Source: Symsagittifera roscoffensis (lineage: Eukaryota; Xenacoelomorpha; Acoela; Convolutidae). From it: a stretch of DNA of 64,000 nt. The stretch spans positions 79,586,512 through 79,650,511 of the forward strand of contig NC_087064.1 in assembly GCF_963678635.1 (NCBI RefSeq). The letters run 5' to 3'. Of the stretch, positions 32,226-44,754 are shown in pieces (the stretch's first letter is position 1; every line of letters starts with the position of its first letter). The translations under genes and the position numbers were made by a program. The notes under the pieces were generated by a model that searched no databases, was not told the DNA's origin, and worked only from the letters and a program-made list of their open reading frames with translations.

Positions 32226-33032
32226 TGACAGATACCCGGGTAGATCAACCTTCAAAAAATTTCCCTATCGTAGAACTTTTTATAAGATTTGTAGAATATT
32301 TCCGCTATCTTGCATTTCTCTTGTAAAAAAGTTCAACTTTTTCTTAAAACTCAAAAAAATCGCCAATAACAGATAAACGCTACTGCAATAAAAGATAAAA
32401 ACCAATTGTGGGAAAGTTAAATTTTTTTTCAAATTTATGCCAGTTAAAATTTTCAGATAGTGCTGATACTATTTGCAATTCGATCAAAAAATTCGGAAAC
32501 AGAATCTCTAAAACAGAATTTTAATAAATCTTCTAGTAATACGTAATCAGCGGTTTAAAATTATTTTAGAGATTTTAGAGACAAAAACGAACAAAAAACA
32601 TCTTTGAAAAACTTTGTTGTAGGAAAATCTTATAACTCTATTATGAGAAAAAAACCCTATCTTGTAACATTTTTTAAGTTAAAGCCAAATATTGTAAGAA
32701 ATTGTAAGATTTTTATAAGAAAAGTTCTAGGATAGCGACTTTGGATCAACCCGGGTATTCTTCATCGGAAAAACTTTGCAATCGACACAAACATACAGGA
32801 GACCAATTTGTTGTGTGTGTGTGTGTGGGGGGGGGGGAGGGGTTCCTTTTGTGTCACCCACCCCAGGCATTCAAGTCTGCTGATCACGAAAAAGGATGCT
32901 TTTTGTGGGTCAGTAGACAATTCTTAGGGTGGGCGACACGAACGAAACACCCCCGCCCCTCCCACCACCCCCACCCGATAAAATAGTCTGCTGTGTCGAT
33001 TGCAAAGTTTTTTCGATAAAGAATATCTGTCA
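32226..33032. mobile_element. Foldback element interrupted by a MITE
   Basis: The right arm (32992-33032, 41 bp) is an inverted copy, with two mismatches, of a left arm now split into 32226-32234 and 32758-32789. Between the arms are a GT run, long G and C runs and a GC-richer core (32814-32975). The 32235-32755 element sits inside the left arm. No ORF of substance. It is a non-autonomous foldback or MITE-type element; no target duplication was determined. Confidence 0.7.
32235..32755. mobile_element. TA-flanked MITE with CCCGGGT ends
   Basis: About 521 bp, starting CCCGGGTAGATCAACC and ending in the inverted counterpart, GGATCAACCCGGG. The inverted similarity extends roughly 80 bp, including 'cctatcgtagaacttttta' against its complement. 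It is flanked by TA on both sides (32233-32234, 32756-32757). TA duplication suggests Tc1/mariner-type mobilisation. No transposase. Confidence 0.7.
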
Positions 33033-34829
33033 AAAACCAGAATAAATCAATTCAAAAATTTGAAAAATGAAAAAATCGTGTTTTGCTGGCGTCCACTGGA
33101 CCCACCTCAAATTTAGTATAAAATGGCGCGTAGTATATAGTGCGCACTAACGAAGCACGATTTTTTTGTCAGCAATTTCCAAAAAAAGAAGATTTTTGAC
33201 GCCTGCTCACAAGGGCAGATAACTCACAGACAGAAATTTTTTTATTTTTGAACTGAGAAAAATCAAGAAAAAACGAGAGGTGAGATAACCCAAGAAAATC
33301 TGAGCTAAACTCACTCTAGAACTAAAATCTTGAAGCAAACTAAATGGTTAACAGTCAAAGTTAGTATCAATTGTACGCTTTCAAGAGAGTGTGCAGAACT
33401 AACGCGTTGAACACCTTGGCGGGTATCAATCAACAGCAATAATTTTGGCTGCGTAAGTACTTCAAGTGCTGACCTTGGTTACGGATACATATACGTGTGA
33501 CATTTCACCCATTCAAAAACTTCACAACCACTGGCTTTAAAAAATATCATCAAAATCTCCATAAACAAACTTCAGTCAATCATTTTTAATTTCAGTTTTT
33601 CTGCTTTTGCTTGCGTTTGAAGACTGCAGATCTAGTTATTTTCATTTTTGTCTTGGGCGAAGGAAACAGAATTTGAGATGGTCCTGCAAGGACACTGGGA
33701 CCATCCTAGGACACAAATGGTGAGACGAAAGAGTTTCTGCTTGGATCAGACAACAAGGCGACACAGGTACAGTCTCGGTTTCAACTGAATTGATAGCATA
33801 ACGAAAAGGAAAGCCAAAAAACCTCGTTTGACTTCTACTGCTGCTTAGAGTCTAGTTGAAATCTGAATCTGGCTTTCTTCTGGTTCGTGTGATACCATCT
33901 GAGACTTTTTATAAGTCGAAGAACTTGGACCTTCTTTTGATAGCTCCAGACTTATTTTATCCGTGCCTTCGGTTCCCTTGTCCTGAAATTAGAAGCGGCG
34001 CACTCAGTTCAAGTTCCAGCCTTTTTTGATGATTAAAAACTCTTCTCTTGTTGAACTGTTGACGCGACGATTGCCGGTTGTAAACTTCAAGTATTCAAAA
34101 CTTCCGGACAATTTTCAGTCTCCGATGAATCTTGAGTAGAAAGATATGTCTCCTTTCTTTCCTTTCTCGCTGTTGGAGTCGATTAACCAGCTGCGGGCAA
34201 AGCTTTTTTATCTCTTGTTCTGAAGATTTTTCCCAGGATGTGAAGTCACTTCCTGGATTCTTATGAGTCTTCGAGCAGGACGACCTTCCTGCACCAGTGG
34301 ATCCTTTAGTGGCGTTTTCCTTGTGGATCGTTTTCGATCATATGTATCGGCACACATCTGATTTCGATCAATATGTCTCGGAGCGTCCTGATTTGCGATT
34401 TAGTGTTTTACGCAAAACCGAGACATTACGAGGATAACGAACAGGATCAAAAGTCTAGATTAACCAAACTTTTTGGGTGACACGTAAATACGCATTGAAC
34501 CTCTGAGTACTCTGGTTCAGATCATTGCGAATATTTACCGCAAGCAATGGGCGTCTCCCTGTAAGCCCTCTACCTGGGATAACAAACTCTTCAACTGGCG
34601 CTTTTCCTTAATCGCTTTTGCGATTGACCTCAAAACCCGGATTCTTCTGTCTTCGCCTTGAGTTGACCCAAACAGGAGTCGAGATCCAAAAAGCCCTATG
34701 ATTGGCTTTTTGGATGTCGAATCTGACAGCTCATGCTATTCTTCAGGAGTCGTCTTATATCTTGTTCGAATGGCGAGTTCCTAGTATCCTAAAATTTGAT
34801 AAATTGAAAACCCTTCAAAATCAAACCCA
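33033..34829. other. Region without recognised genes; possible pol relic
   Basis: A small inverted repeat (near 33070 and 33153) lies at the left. From about 33600 the DNA is GC-richer than its surroundings and contiguous with the integrase relic at 34830-35300, so it may be downstream sequence of the same dead retroelement. I could not identify any domain in it. Confidence 0.35.
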
Positions 34830-35300
34830 TTCTGATTGGATACTTGAAAACCTCGGATAAAATATTATCTGTATTATCTTCCTCCCAACCGTCTTGATAC
34901 TATATTCAACCGGACCACACCGATGATGTTCTCAAAATATGCGATTGATTTCTGTTTTTCAACAGAAGCTCTTATGCTTGTTATTTTTGAAACCGGTATA
35001 TTTACCAATTCTAACAGACTCAAGCGTACTATCATATTGGAAAAACTCTGTGAGGAATTGAAAGACTTTGTCTGCTCCAGAAGATCTAGCGAAAGATACT
35101 GAAGTATATTTTGAATAGTGACCTACTACCACCAAAGTAAAAAAAGTCCTCTTGTTTAGAATGAGTGTCATCTAATCTAGTTATAACCGCTTTCCGCATA
35201 CACATCGGAATGGCAATTCTGTTTTTAATGACGACACAGCCATTGATGACCGCATCGTTGCCCCAAATCCCCTACAAAACAGTCACAGCCGCAAAACTCA
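34830..35300 (-). pseudogene. Ty3/gypsy integrase fragment, degenerate
   Basis: Minus-strand reading of 34959-35171 gives the integrase core pattern around 'VVGHYSKYT' and 'SSGADKVFQFLTEFF', with Gly where the first catalytic Asp is expected. After a frame break, a 'GPVE' motif (the catalytic Glu region) appears near 34890. Upstream, about 35185-35250, there is a stretch typical of the residues before the zinc finger, but the zinc finger itself seems lost. Several stops interrupt it. This family differs from both other gypsy elements in the window. Confidence 0.65.
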
Positions 35301-35689
35301 TCCCTCTTGGATACAGCGAAGTGGCGCCACTTGGTTATTCTCTGAAGTCATTTCGAAAATGAAAACGGCGTCTAATAAATCCGGTGACTCTGTGACGAAA
35401 ACCGAATACCTTTTAGTCTTGTGAGACGATTGGCTGATTTTTTCTTGTAACCTTTTGAACTTTACTTGTAATAAATTTAATCTTGCAGTCTTCTGAAACC
35501 TCTGCAGTTTCAAATTAGCAAAAACAAAAGCATGAGCACAATTGCTTCCACGTACAACTTTTTTGGGGAGACATTCCCGGGTCGAGTTTTGCGATTTATG
35601 TTCCGACGCACTCGACAAAAAAGGGTATGTTTCGACCGTCATTACCCAGGCTCGGTATGTTCCGATTGGATCTACCTAAGCTGTCTATG

Positions 35690-35965
35690 ATTTGACTATG
35701 TTAGACCGAGGAAGAACATTTTGACCATGTTTGACCGAGAAAAAGATTTCGACCAAGTTCGACTGAGAAAAACATTTCGAACAAGTTCGACCGAAGCAAA
35801 ACGTTTTGACCGAGAAAAGTTTCGGCCGAGAAAAAAACTTTGTTTGTGTTTGACCGAGGAAAAGCGTTTCGACTGAGTTTAACACAGGGTTTTTTCGACC
35901 AAGAAGCGTTCCAACCAAGAACAAAACATTTCGACTGTGTTCGACAGAGGGAAAACTATTCGACT
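35690..35965. repeat. Degenerate minisatellite, about 30 bp unit
   Basis: About nine imperfect units of the type 'ttcgaccgagaaaaacatt'. The repetitive ORF on the minus strand (35685-35924) is a by-product of the repeat. Confidence 0.6.
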
Positions 35966-35999
35966 GTTGTTTTTATTTGTTTCATTACTTTACACCAAT

Positions 36000-37319
36000 T
36001 TATAAACAAGTAACGGCAGGCAATGAATAATTATCCAAACCCCGGTTCAATAATAAAATTTAAAAAAAAACAGAAAAAAAATAGCCGGTTACAGCGCATG
36101 TAGCACAGCATGTTCCGAATAAAGTCTTAAGAATACAACTAATAAATTTTTTTAATTAATTTTTTTTTCGGCGTGGTGTAATGAAAGGAGCTGAACGAAA
36201 TTTAAATATTAGGCGTATTCGACAGTCACAACAAAATAAGGAGATTGAAAAACAAATGTTACAGAAAAATGACTATAAAAACCAAAAAAAGGAAGTTTCA
36301 AATAATTTTTCTTTGATTCCAAAAAGGTACCAAAAACTAAAAAAAAATAAGTTACTCGATTAAAATCAAGTTTCACTATTTCAATAAAGCTATTGCAAAT
36401 TTTTAAGTTAACAAAATAAGCTATTGTAAGCCTGCTTGCTAGCTTTATTCGCTCGAATCAAGGCAAAAACCAAAAAAAAAAAAAAACCGATTTTTTTACC
36501 CTTAATTTTTTTTTGTTTTTTGAGGTCGTTTGAATCACAATTTTAATGGTTTAAGTATGATTTAAGTATGATAATAAACTCAATTCTCTCCAATGATAAT
36601 TTGTGGTAGCTGATTTTGTGCGGAAAAGAGAAAGAAAACTAAAACACACCAGAATACTTAGTTCCTCCCTATTTTTCAAATAGTCGGAACAAAAACTGCA
36701 GGGGCGACGTTAAAGTACATTAAATTAAATTAAATCGGTAGAAATTTAGTAAATTAGACATTAAAAAACAATTGTTTTCGTAAAACAATTTAACCAAAAA
36801 GATGAAAAAAACCTTTAAAAAATATAAAATAAAAAAAATCCACCCCCTAGAGAAAATCCTAGATCCGCTCCTATACGTTATCGATACGTTTAATGTTAAA
36901 AAACTTCACGAAACAGTTCAAAATATATTTTAGAAGTTTGCGCACAAAGGCGGTTTAAATGAGTAATAAAAAAATTGATCCAAAAGTTGAAAAAGCCATT
37001 ATCAAAATCTAACGCTAGTTTTGGATAATAACGAAAAGGTTTAATGGATGGAGGAAAACGACTTTATTTGATTTTGTGAAAATTTAGTCGACATACGAAC
37101 TGAAAGAAAAACTGCCAAAAATTTTATATAAAAAACGCGAGGAAGGGTGATATGTGTAAAAGAATAGAATCTGAACATGCTTTATAGAACATAAGCTAGT
37201 GGTAGTTTTAAAGAAAATTGAATCTCTACAATTTTTCACAACACTACACAGTTTTGCAATTTGGTAAATTAACTAGGTTGGTGTCGATTGTTTGTCTCTA
37301 TCAACAAGGCTTAAAGCGG
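36000..37319. other. Gene-free region with a MITE relic
   Basis: Short AT-rich ORFs only. A possible decayed hAT-like end pair lies at about 36699 (caggggcg...) and 36850-36873 (ccctagagaaaatcctagatccgctccta), resembling the right end of the 2252-2672 element. No target duplication is visible. Confidence 0.35.
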
Positions 37320-37990
37320 AAGCGTATCAGGGTAAAGTCCTGAATGTTCTGACTGCCAATTATTTTTTCTTGAAAAACTTTTAGTTATTGAAATGTTGAC
37401 AAACTTTAAATTTTAGGCTGATAAAATCACATTTTGAGCATTGAATTTTGAGTCGTGTACGGAATTAATAAAACCAATTAGTTTGCCTCAATTTGGAGAG
37501 ATTTGTAAGGTAAAATACATAAGACTGCTCTCGTAATATACATAAGACTGCTCGTATATCAGGGCAAAGCCCTGGTTGTTCCGACTGCACTTAAGATTAC
37601 TTGAAAATTTTTTTGCTTGAATAATTGACAAAATAATTCTTCACTTTTTCACTTTTTTTTTCATTTTATCCCCCAAACGATTTGTTGAATACTGAGGTTG
37701 TGTTTAGCGTCTCGTATTGTGATATCAGGAGTAAATTGCTGGCCTCAATTCAATTCGAAACGCATCAATATCGCACTTTAATAATCCCAATTGGCCTCGT
37801 AACCTTAGAAAAATTGATCGTGGGTGAAACATCTTTTCAAATTTAGTATAAAAATATTTCTCAGATTGTAGAAAAAATGTTTTGTCAAATTAACAAATTG
37901 TAATTAACAAGTCGGAAATTGATACAATAAAAAAAAACTAAGCATAAATATTCCGCACTTTCTTCAAACTTTGGAAAAACGAGCAGTTTA
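37320..37990 (+). repeat. Dispersed repeat family R2, two starts
   Basis: Two R2 heads occur, at about 37327 ('cagggtaaagtcctgaatgttctgactgcc') split in meaning as palindrome plus word, and at about 37558 (cagggc-aaa-gccctg then ttgttccgactgc). The distal word 'gcataaatattccg' follows at 37940. Confidence 0.45.
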
Positions 37991-38124
37991 TTAGTTAGAC
38001 TCAGATGTTACCTGAATCACTGGATACCAAAACATGAAACACAGGTGAAAATGAATTCCACACTAATCTATTATTTTTGTTAGCTAGTAGTGCAAAGCTC
38101 ATTTTCACCTGAGTTTCGATTTTT

Positions 38125-38172
38125 AGTATTCGGCAATTCAAGTAAAATAGTATTCGGCAATTCAAGTAAAAT
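38125..38172. repeat. Two-copy 24 bp tandem repeat
   Basis: 'agtattcggcaattcaag' plus 'taaaat' occurs twice in succession. Confidence 0.7.
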
Positions 38173-38784
38173 CGTTTTTGATAGAATTTTTTTCTACCAC
38201 CCGAGAAAGATTGTTATCTTAAGATCGAATTTTAACAGATACTACTCCTGTGATTTTTTTGTGTATAATTAAGGGGATTTGAAAATTGCGACCGGTAAAG
38301 AAAGGTTAAAAAAGAGCGGTTCAAAATTCCATTTTTTTTTCAAAAGTAATCACAATATACTGTCCAACCTTCGTATATTTTACAAAATTTCGATTACTTC
38401 AAATAACTCAGGCGAGGCAAGGTATTGTAACGAATATAAGAATCGGATTTTTTTCAACTTGTTTTAAAACTACAAAATCATCAGCTTTGTTATACGCTGA
38501 CGGATAATAATTCTAAAACCAAAAAGAATATAAACTAGATGAAATAAATTATGTTGAGACCTATTAAATTGGTTGAGAAGCAAGGTGTTAGGCAAATAGG
38601 ACGAATACTGTTAAGAAGACAACCACTTTGGTGGGATTTTAAGACGACGCTACACACAGATTACCCAATTGTATCTCTCAGAAAATTGAGTAAATTCGAC
38701 TAGCTCAGAATACCTGTTTTAACGCTATTTCTCGTCTTAAGGTCTTGTCGTTATAATGACCTGGAAACCTATTTACTGATGGCG

Positions 38785-39190
38785 TCCTTCATGCTGGAGG
38801 GACCAAAAGCTTGAAGATAATTTCAGCTTACTTTCAGCCAATCAGAATTGAGTATTCAAAATCACAAAGTAAATCGCGAAAATCTCAAAGTAATAAAATT
38901 AATCCAGGCCAGTAGTGTACATACTGACCGATTAGATAATAAGCAGATGAGTTTCCTAGACTGAAAAATTCTTATTAACTTGAACTCATAAACCTTGATG
39001 TTTACCTGAATAGTTTTGAGGTTGTAACCCGCAGCTTTGAATGTTTTTTTTAAATTATTTTCCACTGATTAAATACATTTTATGTTATTATTGACTTCGA
39101 TTTTCTGAGAAAAACCTTTAGCCAATAGGAAGGCTTAGCGATTTTGACTAGTTGAAATTTTTCATGCATTCGGTCCCTCAAGCATGAAAA
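38785..39190. repeat. Possible inverted-repeat element
   Basis: 'ttcatgctggagggacc' near 38789 is mirrored by 'ggtccctcaagcatgaa' near 39172, with weaker inverted similarity inward for about 20 bp. It may be an old MITE; no target duplication was found. Confidence 0.35.
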
Positions 39191-39378
39191 CCCCTCCCCT
39201 TATTTACTTAGCCCCGAGACGCAAAATAAACGAGAATCTAGAAAAAAAGGAGTTGTTATTGGGTGTTTGGAATTTGTTTGGGTTTGATCTTTCCTATTTA
39301 CAAAATAAGAAGCTACATCTCACAGCTGTATGATTTATGGATTTCAAAGAAGTATTGTACTATTTGGATTTAGAACAT

Positions 39379-39589
39379 TGGAAGTATCTCTAACCTCCGT
39401 AAAGAAATAAGTTGTGTTCAAGTAAAACAATTGAGAAGATAACATTTTAAATCCTCTAGGACACGACGCCACTGGCGATACGCAAAACTAACAACCTCTA
39501 GGAAGTTAACCTTGAACAGATTACATAAACACCATACTTAATAACGAATCTAACAAAATAACATCACCAGTTTTACAGTCTCCACTACA
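39379..39589 (-). repeat. 3' LTR of the decayed provirus
   Basis: 211 bp. On the minus strand it starts TGTAGTGGAGACTG and ends ACTTCCA. It is roughly 85% identical by eye to 45743-45954. Just outside on the element side, GAAGGGGGCG (complement of 39590-39599) is the polypurine tract. Confidence 0.85.
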
Positions 39590-40097
39590 CGCCCCCTTCA
39601 ACTAAATCAAGAACATCATAAAACCTAATAAACTACTGCACTAAGTAAAATCAGTCAGTAATCAGTTTATAGTTTCATGAACTAATGTTTAAAGTTTCAA
39701 ACTCCACTTGACCTTTTTCCCTTCTCGAGTTGGCCTTCCGGTGGCATTCGAATTGGACAACCATAACCTCTGTTTTTCAAAGGTTCTCCAACTCTTCCAA
39801 AATTTGCCGCTGGTCTTCCTCAGTCATACTGATGGTCGACATTTCCTTCGCAATATCCAAGTCGTCGGTGACCATTGCGCCGCTAGAATCTCCACTGATG
39901 TCGGCTTGTCCCGAAATCAACTATTCAGTATCCCCAGTTTCAATCTGATCGGCGCTCAAATCGCATGACGTGGAAATGTTTATTTTGATTGCCGTCTGCA
40001 CCTCTGGCTGATCGACTACCGTCGATTCCTTGTGATCTAATACTGTGCCCAAGGCTGCTTTAAAGTTTTCCGACGACGAAATAAGTGATGTTTGATG

Positions 40098-41544
40098 TCA
40101 CTGGGTAACTACTTCAAGACTAGCTTTAGAAGGACTAATAGAGTCGGTATTGCTAAATCGGCGGGATGCAACAACCGCAATTCCCGACACGGCCATTAAT
40201 TTATCTAGGAGTATGTGGCCCGCTTTATGTAGATTCTCCCTCGTCCGCTGTATCTCCACTTGGGCAACGTCGACCAGTTTTTCCAGGGCCGGATTCTTCC
40301 GGCCATTTCCGATACGGGCCTCCAAGCCCTGATATAATTCTTGGATGCGAATTCCATCCACGCTTTTGCCGTAGGCATCGACCAATGACGGTAAACCGAT
40401 CGAATGCTTGATGATTCGATGCAATTTGTCGAGAACATCCACAAAGTGTCCCGACACGTTTTAGTTCAGTCCGGTAATATCGTCTTGAACATAATCGTCG
40501 CCCAAAAAGAAACGGCACAAATTTTTATCAAAATAAGTATCCTTTGCATTACGTTTCCTTGGGCTTGGTATTTTTTTTTTTCGGGCTGATTGGCACTTTC
40601 TCTGGTAGTGTTCGCTCCCAAACTTGGGCTCTCCCTCGTGGTCGGCTGACAATTTTACTACCCGGCATGCCTGCAGCTGCTTGTGGTAACACGTTAAGGT
40701 CCGCATCCGACGTATAGTTGGCCGATACCACATTTACTTTGTTTCTATCGTTACCGCACTGGTGAAGAAATGCTCTCCAAAAAACTTCGGTGGTCGCCGA
40801 TCCCTGAGTGGCCTCGTGTTATGCCTCAAGACCGGTTAGTGGGTCTGTACCAAAGAACCACTCGTACATGGCTCCTCTGGTGTATACCCGTCACACCGGC
40901 CTTTGTTTTAATCGCCTCCGGGGTTGTCGTCAGCTATCCGCAGTCATCAAACCCTCGGATGAGCTATCAATCCAGATGCTGTTGTTTGCTGTGCCCGTGA
41001 CATCATATAATGGTCATCGTGGTGTTGTGTCTGTGGGTATCTCGGCTGTGGCCTGTAATGTCGCTTCATTGCGGGGACCTGTTGTTGGACGTGGCCGCGA
41101 AGATTTTGTCCAGAGTTGTTAGTGTCTCTGAATCGAAGTCACCCAAACTGATCGGAAAGTCAGATTTATGTACCACCTTTCCCGAATCCAATGTAACCGT
41201 ATGATCGGATTCCCGTATAATGCTCTCGTTGAAAAGTTCAAAATATGGCTGCGATTTCAACCGATCCTGATTTTTCCGAAATATATGATAACCTTTCTGT
41301 TGGGCAGTTAAGAATGGCGCCTTATTCGTGGAAATTTTTGGTTTTCCACTCGGAAATGGCGTTGATTACGCAAGCGGATGCTCGACTCGATTGTACATGC
41401 TGATAATATGGTAGCGTTGTCATCGGGACTTGTGTATTCCTGCATAACTCGCGCCAGAAACATCTTCTTGTTGCGATCTAGAGAATAAAAAAAATTCTCC
41501 AAAATAAGTTTTTCGACGAAGCAACCCTTGCCACCGTATGCCAC
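40098..41544 (-). pseudogene. Unassigned 3' ORF relics of the decayed provirus
   Basis: Minus-strand open stretches at 40098-40457, 40461-40733, 41066-41260 and 41308-41544 lie downstream of integrase, where an integrase tail and a third ORF or env would be. The 40098-40457 part is amphipathic and helical in character. I recognise no domain and see no signal peptide or membrane segment, so an env identity cannot be claimed. Confidence 0.35.
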
Positions 41545-41630
41545 ACGGTGTTTGGCTTACGACCAAAATGTGCCTCAAATGCCGAACATCCCATTAATTG
41601 TTGAAGTGTTTTTCGAATTGTGAAAAAAAT

Positions 41631-42230
41631 CTAATTTATTGCCGTTTTGAGCGCCGGCCGCGGCTTTTGAAACGAGAATGCCATAAGACGTTCTCGAAGG
41701 GTACGTATGAATCGTTCCACTAATCCTGTGGCGCGATGCTGCACTACCGGGGCGAAAACTGTTTGATTGTTATTAGTGGCAGAAAATTCCTGTATTGATT
41801 TCGCAAAGAAACCCAATCCCTGGTCCGCACTAATAGCTCGTGGAATTGCGTGCAGCGCGATATAATTTTTCAGAATTTCTCTATTAACCGTAGTAGTAGT
41901 TCTCCTTTTAAATAAATCGATGGAAATTTCGAAAATTTGTCTATACGAACGAGCAAGTATTTATTAGCACCCCATACCGGCGGTAGCGGGCCCAAAAAAT
42001 CCAACTGCAATTCTTGATTGGGTTCTTGTAAGATGTTCAATTTAGTAACGTCCCCCTCCGGAAATAATTACCTATGTTCTTACCGGACTGTGCGCATTCT
42101 TTACAATTGGCGCGGTGAGTTGGATTTGCCGATACATATGTGGCCACCTTAAGTAGTTGTTGAAGACATCTCGCATCTTGAACATTCCCGTATTATGTCC
42201 CTGGTACAACCGCACCATAACCTAAGCTAG
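41631..42230 (-). pseudogene. Integrase relic of the decayed provirus
   Basis: Minus strand 41631-41816 gives the end of the integrase core with the pattern H-x-A-T-G-L-V-E-R-F-I-R-T, holding the catalytic Glu. At about 42070-42225 the zinc-finger region is readable in pieces: H-N-T-G-M, W-P-H-M, then C-K-E-C in a shifted frame. The middle part is scrambled. Confidence 0.65.
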
Positions 42231-43105
42231 GTGGCATAACAATCCGGTCTTCAAGGAAAACAATTCCACGTGATGCATGTAATTTGTCTAGATAATGGTT
42301 GAAATAATGACAGAAGCTTCGAATTTGGTTTTAGTTTTTCCCGAGCAACAATTCATTAATACAGTTAAGAATTTCATCGGCCTCTGCTAGTATTGCAATA
42401 AACTCTGCATTAAGGAATTCTCGTCAATTAAATAAGATGCTAGGATACTTAGCCGGTGGGATAATGTTAGAACCAGCCGTCGGCTGCTTATTCAATGTAG
42501 TACCGTGAACATTGATCGACGGTAATGTTCTAGCTTTTGGGTCTCCTGCCCCTCTGTATCTAAATTAGTCATCGAAAGTGGATTTAATAGCTTACAACTT
42601 GAACACAGCTCTCTTCTCAAATGGTTTGAAGTGCAAATTTTGATCGAATGACATTTCTTAAACGCGTCGATGAATTTATTCGCTGCACATTCCTTCCGAT
42701 GACGTAATTCTCCTTCCGTTCGTGTTTTGCATACTACGTCATTCTTTCGTTTCTGCGTTCCAGTTAAATAACTATGGATAGTTGTAACAGCCTATTCATA
42801 CTATTAATTTGCGCTACAACAAATTTATTGTCCCTTGTGACACTTTTGGAGCGTCACCAACGGGGTGCCTCGAAAGGCAACAAACGATCGAACCAGACAA
42901 CTAACCGCGTTTATGTTGTTTTCGAGTTCTTCTCTGACAAGCAAGATAAAAGGGCCTTTTGATCCATAACAATTTTGAACGGAGCCCCAAATAAGTAGTT
43001 TTGGTAATGAGTCACCGTCCAAACAACCGCCAACTGTTCTAACTCATTAATGCTGTATTTTAGCGCCGCTTCATTTAAAAACCTAGGGACATAGCAGATA
43101 GGTTT

Positions 43106-44144
43106 TCAGCCGTCGGTATGAAGTTGCTCTAATGCGGCCACGATCCGTTTTTGTGCGTCGCATTTTATTCTTGTTTGTTTTCCGACATCGAAATGGTGGT
43201 TTTGGACGAAATTCCCCATCGTTTTTTTTTTCGTTTCGGAGAAGGCCTTCTCATGATTAGAACTCCATTCAAACCTGTAATGTTTCTTCAGCAAATTACA
43301 AAACAGTTCCGTTGTCGCCGTGAGATTCGGATTAATTCTAATAAATTGGTTGATTGACCCAATTAGTGAACGGATATCGGTAACGTTCTCCGGTTTTTTC
43401 ATACTAACATTAGATTCAATTTTTCTTTCTACGGGGACTGTACCTTTATTGGACAGCCGAAACCCCAGCCACTCTACTTCGTTGACAAGGAATGTACATT
43501 GGCTCCATTCGACTGCAGCATTGATACGATTTAGTACGTTTAGGACGGTTTTGAATTCACGCCAAGGGCGTTCTTCAGACCCTCTGATTGTAAGTACAGT
43601 ATGATCTAGGTAAAAGTGTACCCCCGGTAAATGTCCCAAGCTGGAATCCATCACCCGCTGGAACTCGTTTGGCAGATCTTCCAAACCGTAGAACCCCGTT
43701 TTAAAGCTGTATATACCCGTTATACTTTGCCCAATTATACTAAAGTTGCATTGGCGACTCGTTTCTTCACTTAATTGCATCTGAGAACCTGCATATTTCA
43801 AATCAATTTTCGAAAACCATACCGGTGCATTCGTGTCGCCACTGATGGCCAACGCCTCATTGTCAACCAACTCATTCATGTTTGGCAGCTGATACTGGTT
43901 TTGATAAATTTGTTTATTAATCAATTTCGAGTTTAGGGCGAATTTAACTCATATCACGTTTTGCCGTAACCACCGTAGGCAAGATGAAACATTCCTCTGC
44001 GCATTTTCCTAACTTCACAATATGTCCATCGTTCAACAAAATTTCGATTGTCTCCTCAACCTCAGGTAAGACATGTATCAGAACTCGCTTGCTCTTCAAC
44101 TGTATAGGTCGTGGTGGCTGATGAAATGCGTTCGTACTTCGCAA
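43106..44144 (-). pseudogene. Reverse transcriptase/RNase H start, decayed provirus
   Basis: The 43106-43924 ORF (272 aa) shows RT motifs in order: 'WFSKIDLKYA', then 'FYGLEDLPNEFQRVMD', then FYLDH, where the active site should be YLDD, and the 'LGFRLSNKG' and 'IRSLIGSINQFIR' blocks, running into 'KCDAQ' of RNase H. The N-terminal RT block is in another frame at 43944-44144 (PEVEETIEILLNDG ... TAKRD). The change of the second active-site Asp to His, plus frameshifts, makes it inactive. Confidence 0.85.
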
Positions 44145-44264
44145 TTTCGAAGCAAACCCTTCCGTTCAAACAGTTCTTCAAATTCCCCCAAAATACGTTT
44201 GATGTACTTACGTTGAATAGACGAGTACAAAATTTACCCCCGGTCTCGTGGCCCCCTGACAACA

Positions 44265-44560
44265 TCATTCACACCCCGTGAAATTCGTTTTTGAAGAACT
44301 TCGATTCCCAACGACGGTAATAAAATGTTTCCCAGAGTGTCCTTCTAACAACTCAGCACCCTCGGAAAACCCGCCCTCGGACTCAATTTTGACTACTATT
44401 CGTCCAATGATTTTGGTAACGTCGTATTGCGCTATAGAACACATTGCGAAGATCATTCGGGACTGCATTTACTTCTAGGTACCGATCCTGATTTTTGAGT
44501 TCGTGCAGCTTCATCTGAGAGATGAACGAGAAAGTGCTAGCACAATCAATCTAGAATTCC
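44265..44560 (-). pseudogene. Protease-region relic, decayed provirus
   Basis: Open minus-strand stretch between gag zinc knuckles and RT. An Ile-Asp-Cys-Ala-Ser-Thr-like sequence near 44540 sits where the aspartic protease active site is expected, next to a stop codon. Assignment is by position and is weak. Confidence 0.35.
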
Positions 44561-44754
44561 GTTTCCCATCCGTTTTTGCCTATTTGTATGCTGAACAGTT
44601 TTCAATTCTCTTTTCCTGCCTGGTCCCACACAGTCCTTATGGCAAATACTTCAATTTCATCCTCTTCTATCTGCCTTTACAATTAATGGATTACGTTTGT
44701 TTCGAATTGGTTGAAATCATAAGAACAGTCAATCTGATTTAACACAGCTTTCTT

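Noticed and set aside
35685..35924. Repetitive 79-residue minus-strand ORF
   Set aside because: It is the translation of a degenerate minisatellite.
36699..36873. Possible third hAT-like MITE
   Set aside because: The ends match only in part and no 8 bp duplication is present, so it is kept only as a relic note.
40098..40733. Possible env gene in the older provirus
   Set aside because: No signal peptide, membrane segment or Cys pattern is visible, so only unassigned relics are listed.
39708..41204. Plus-strand ORFs opposite the older provirus (39708-39968, 40166-40411, 40808-41122 and others)
   Set aside because: They are antisense shadows within a minus-strand retroelement and show no domain.
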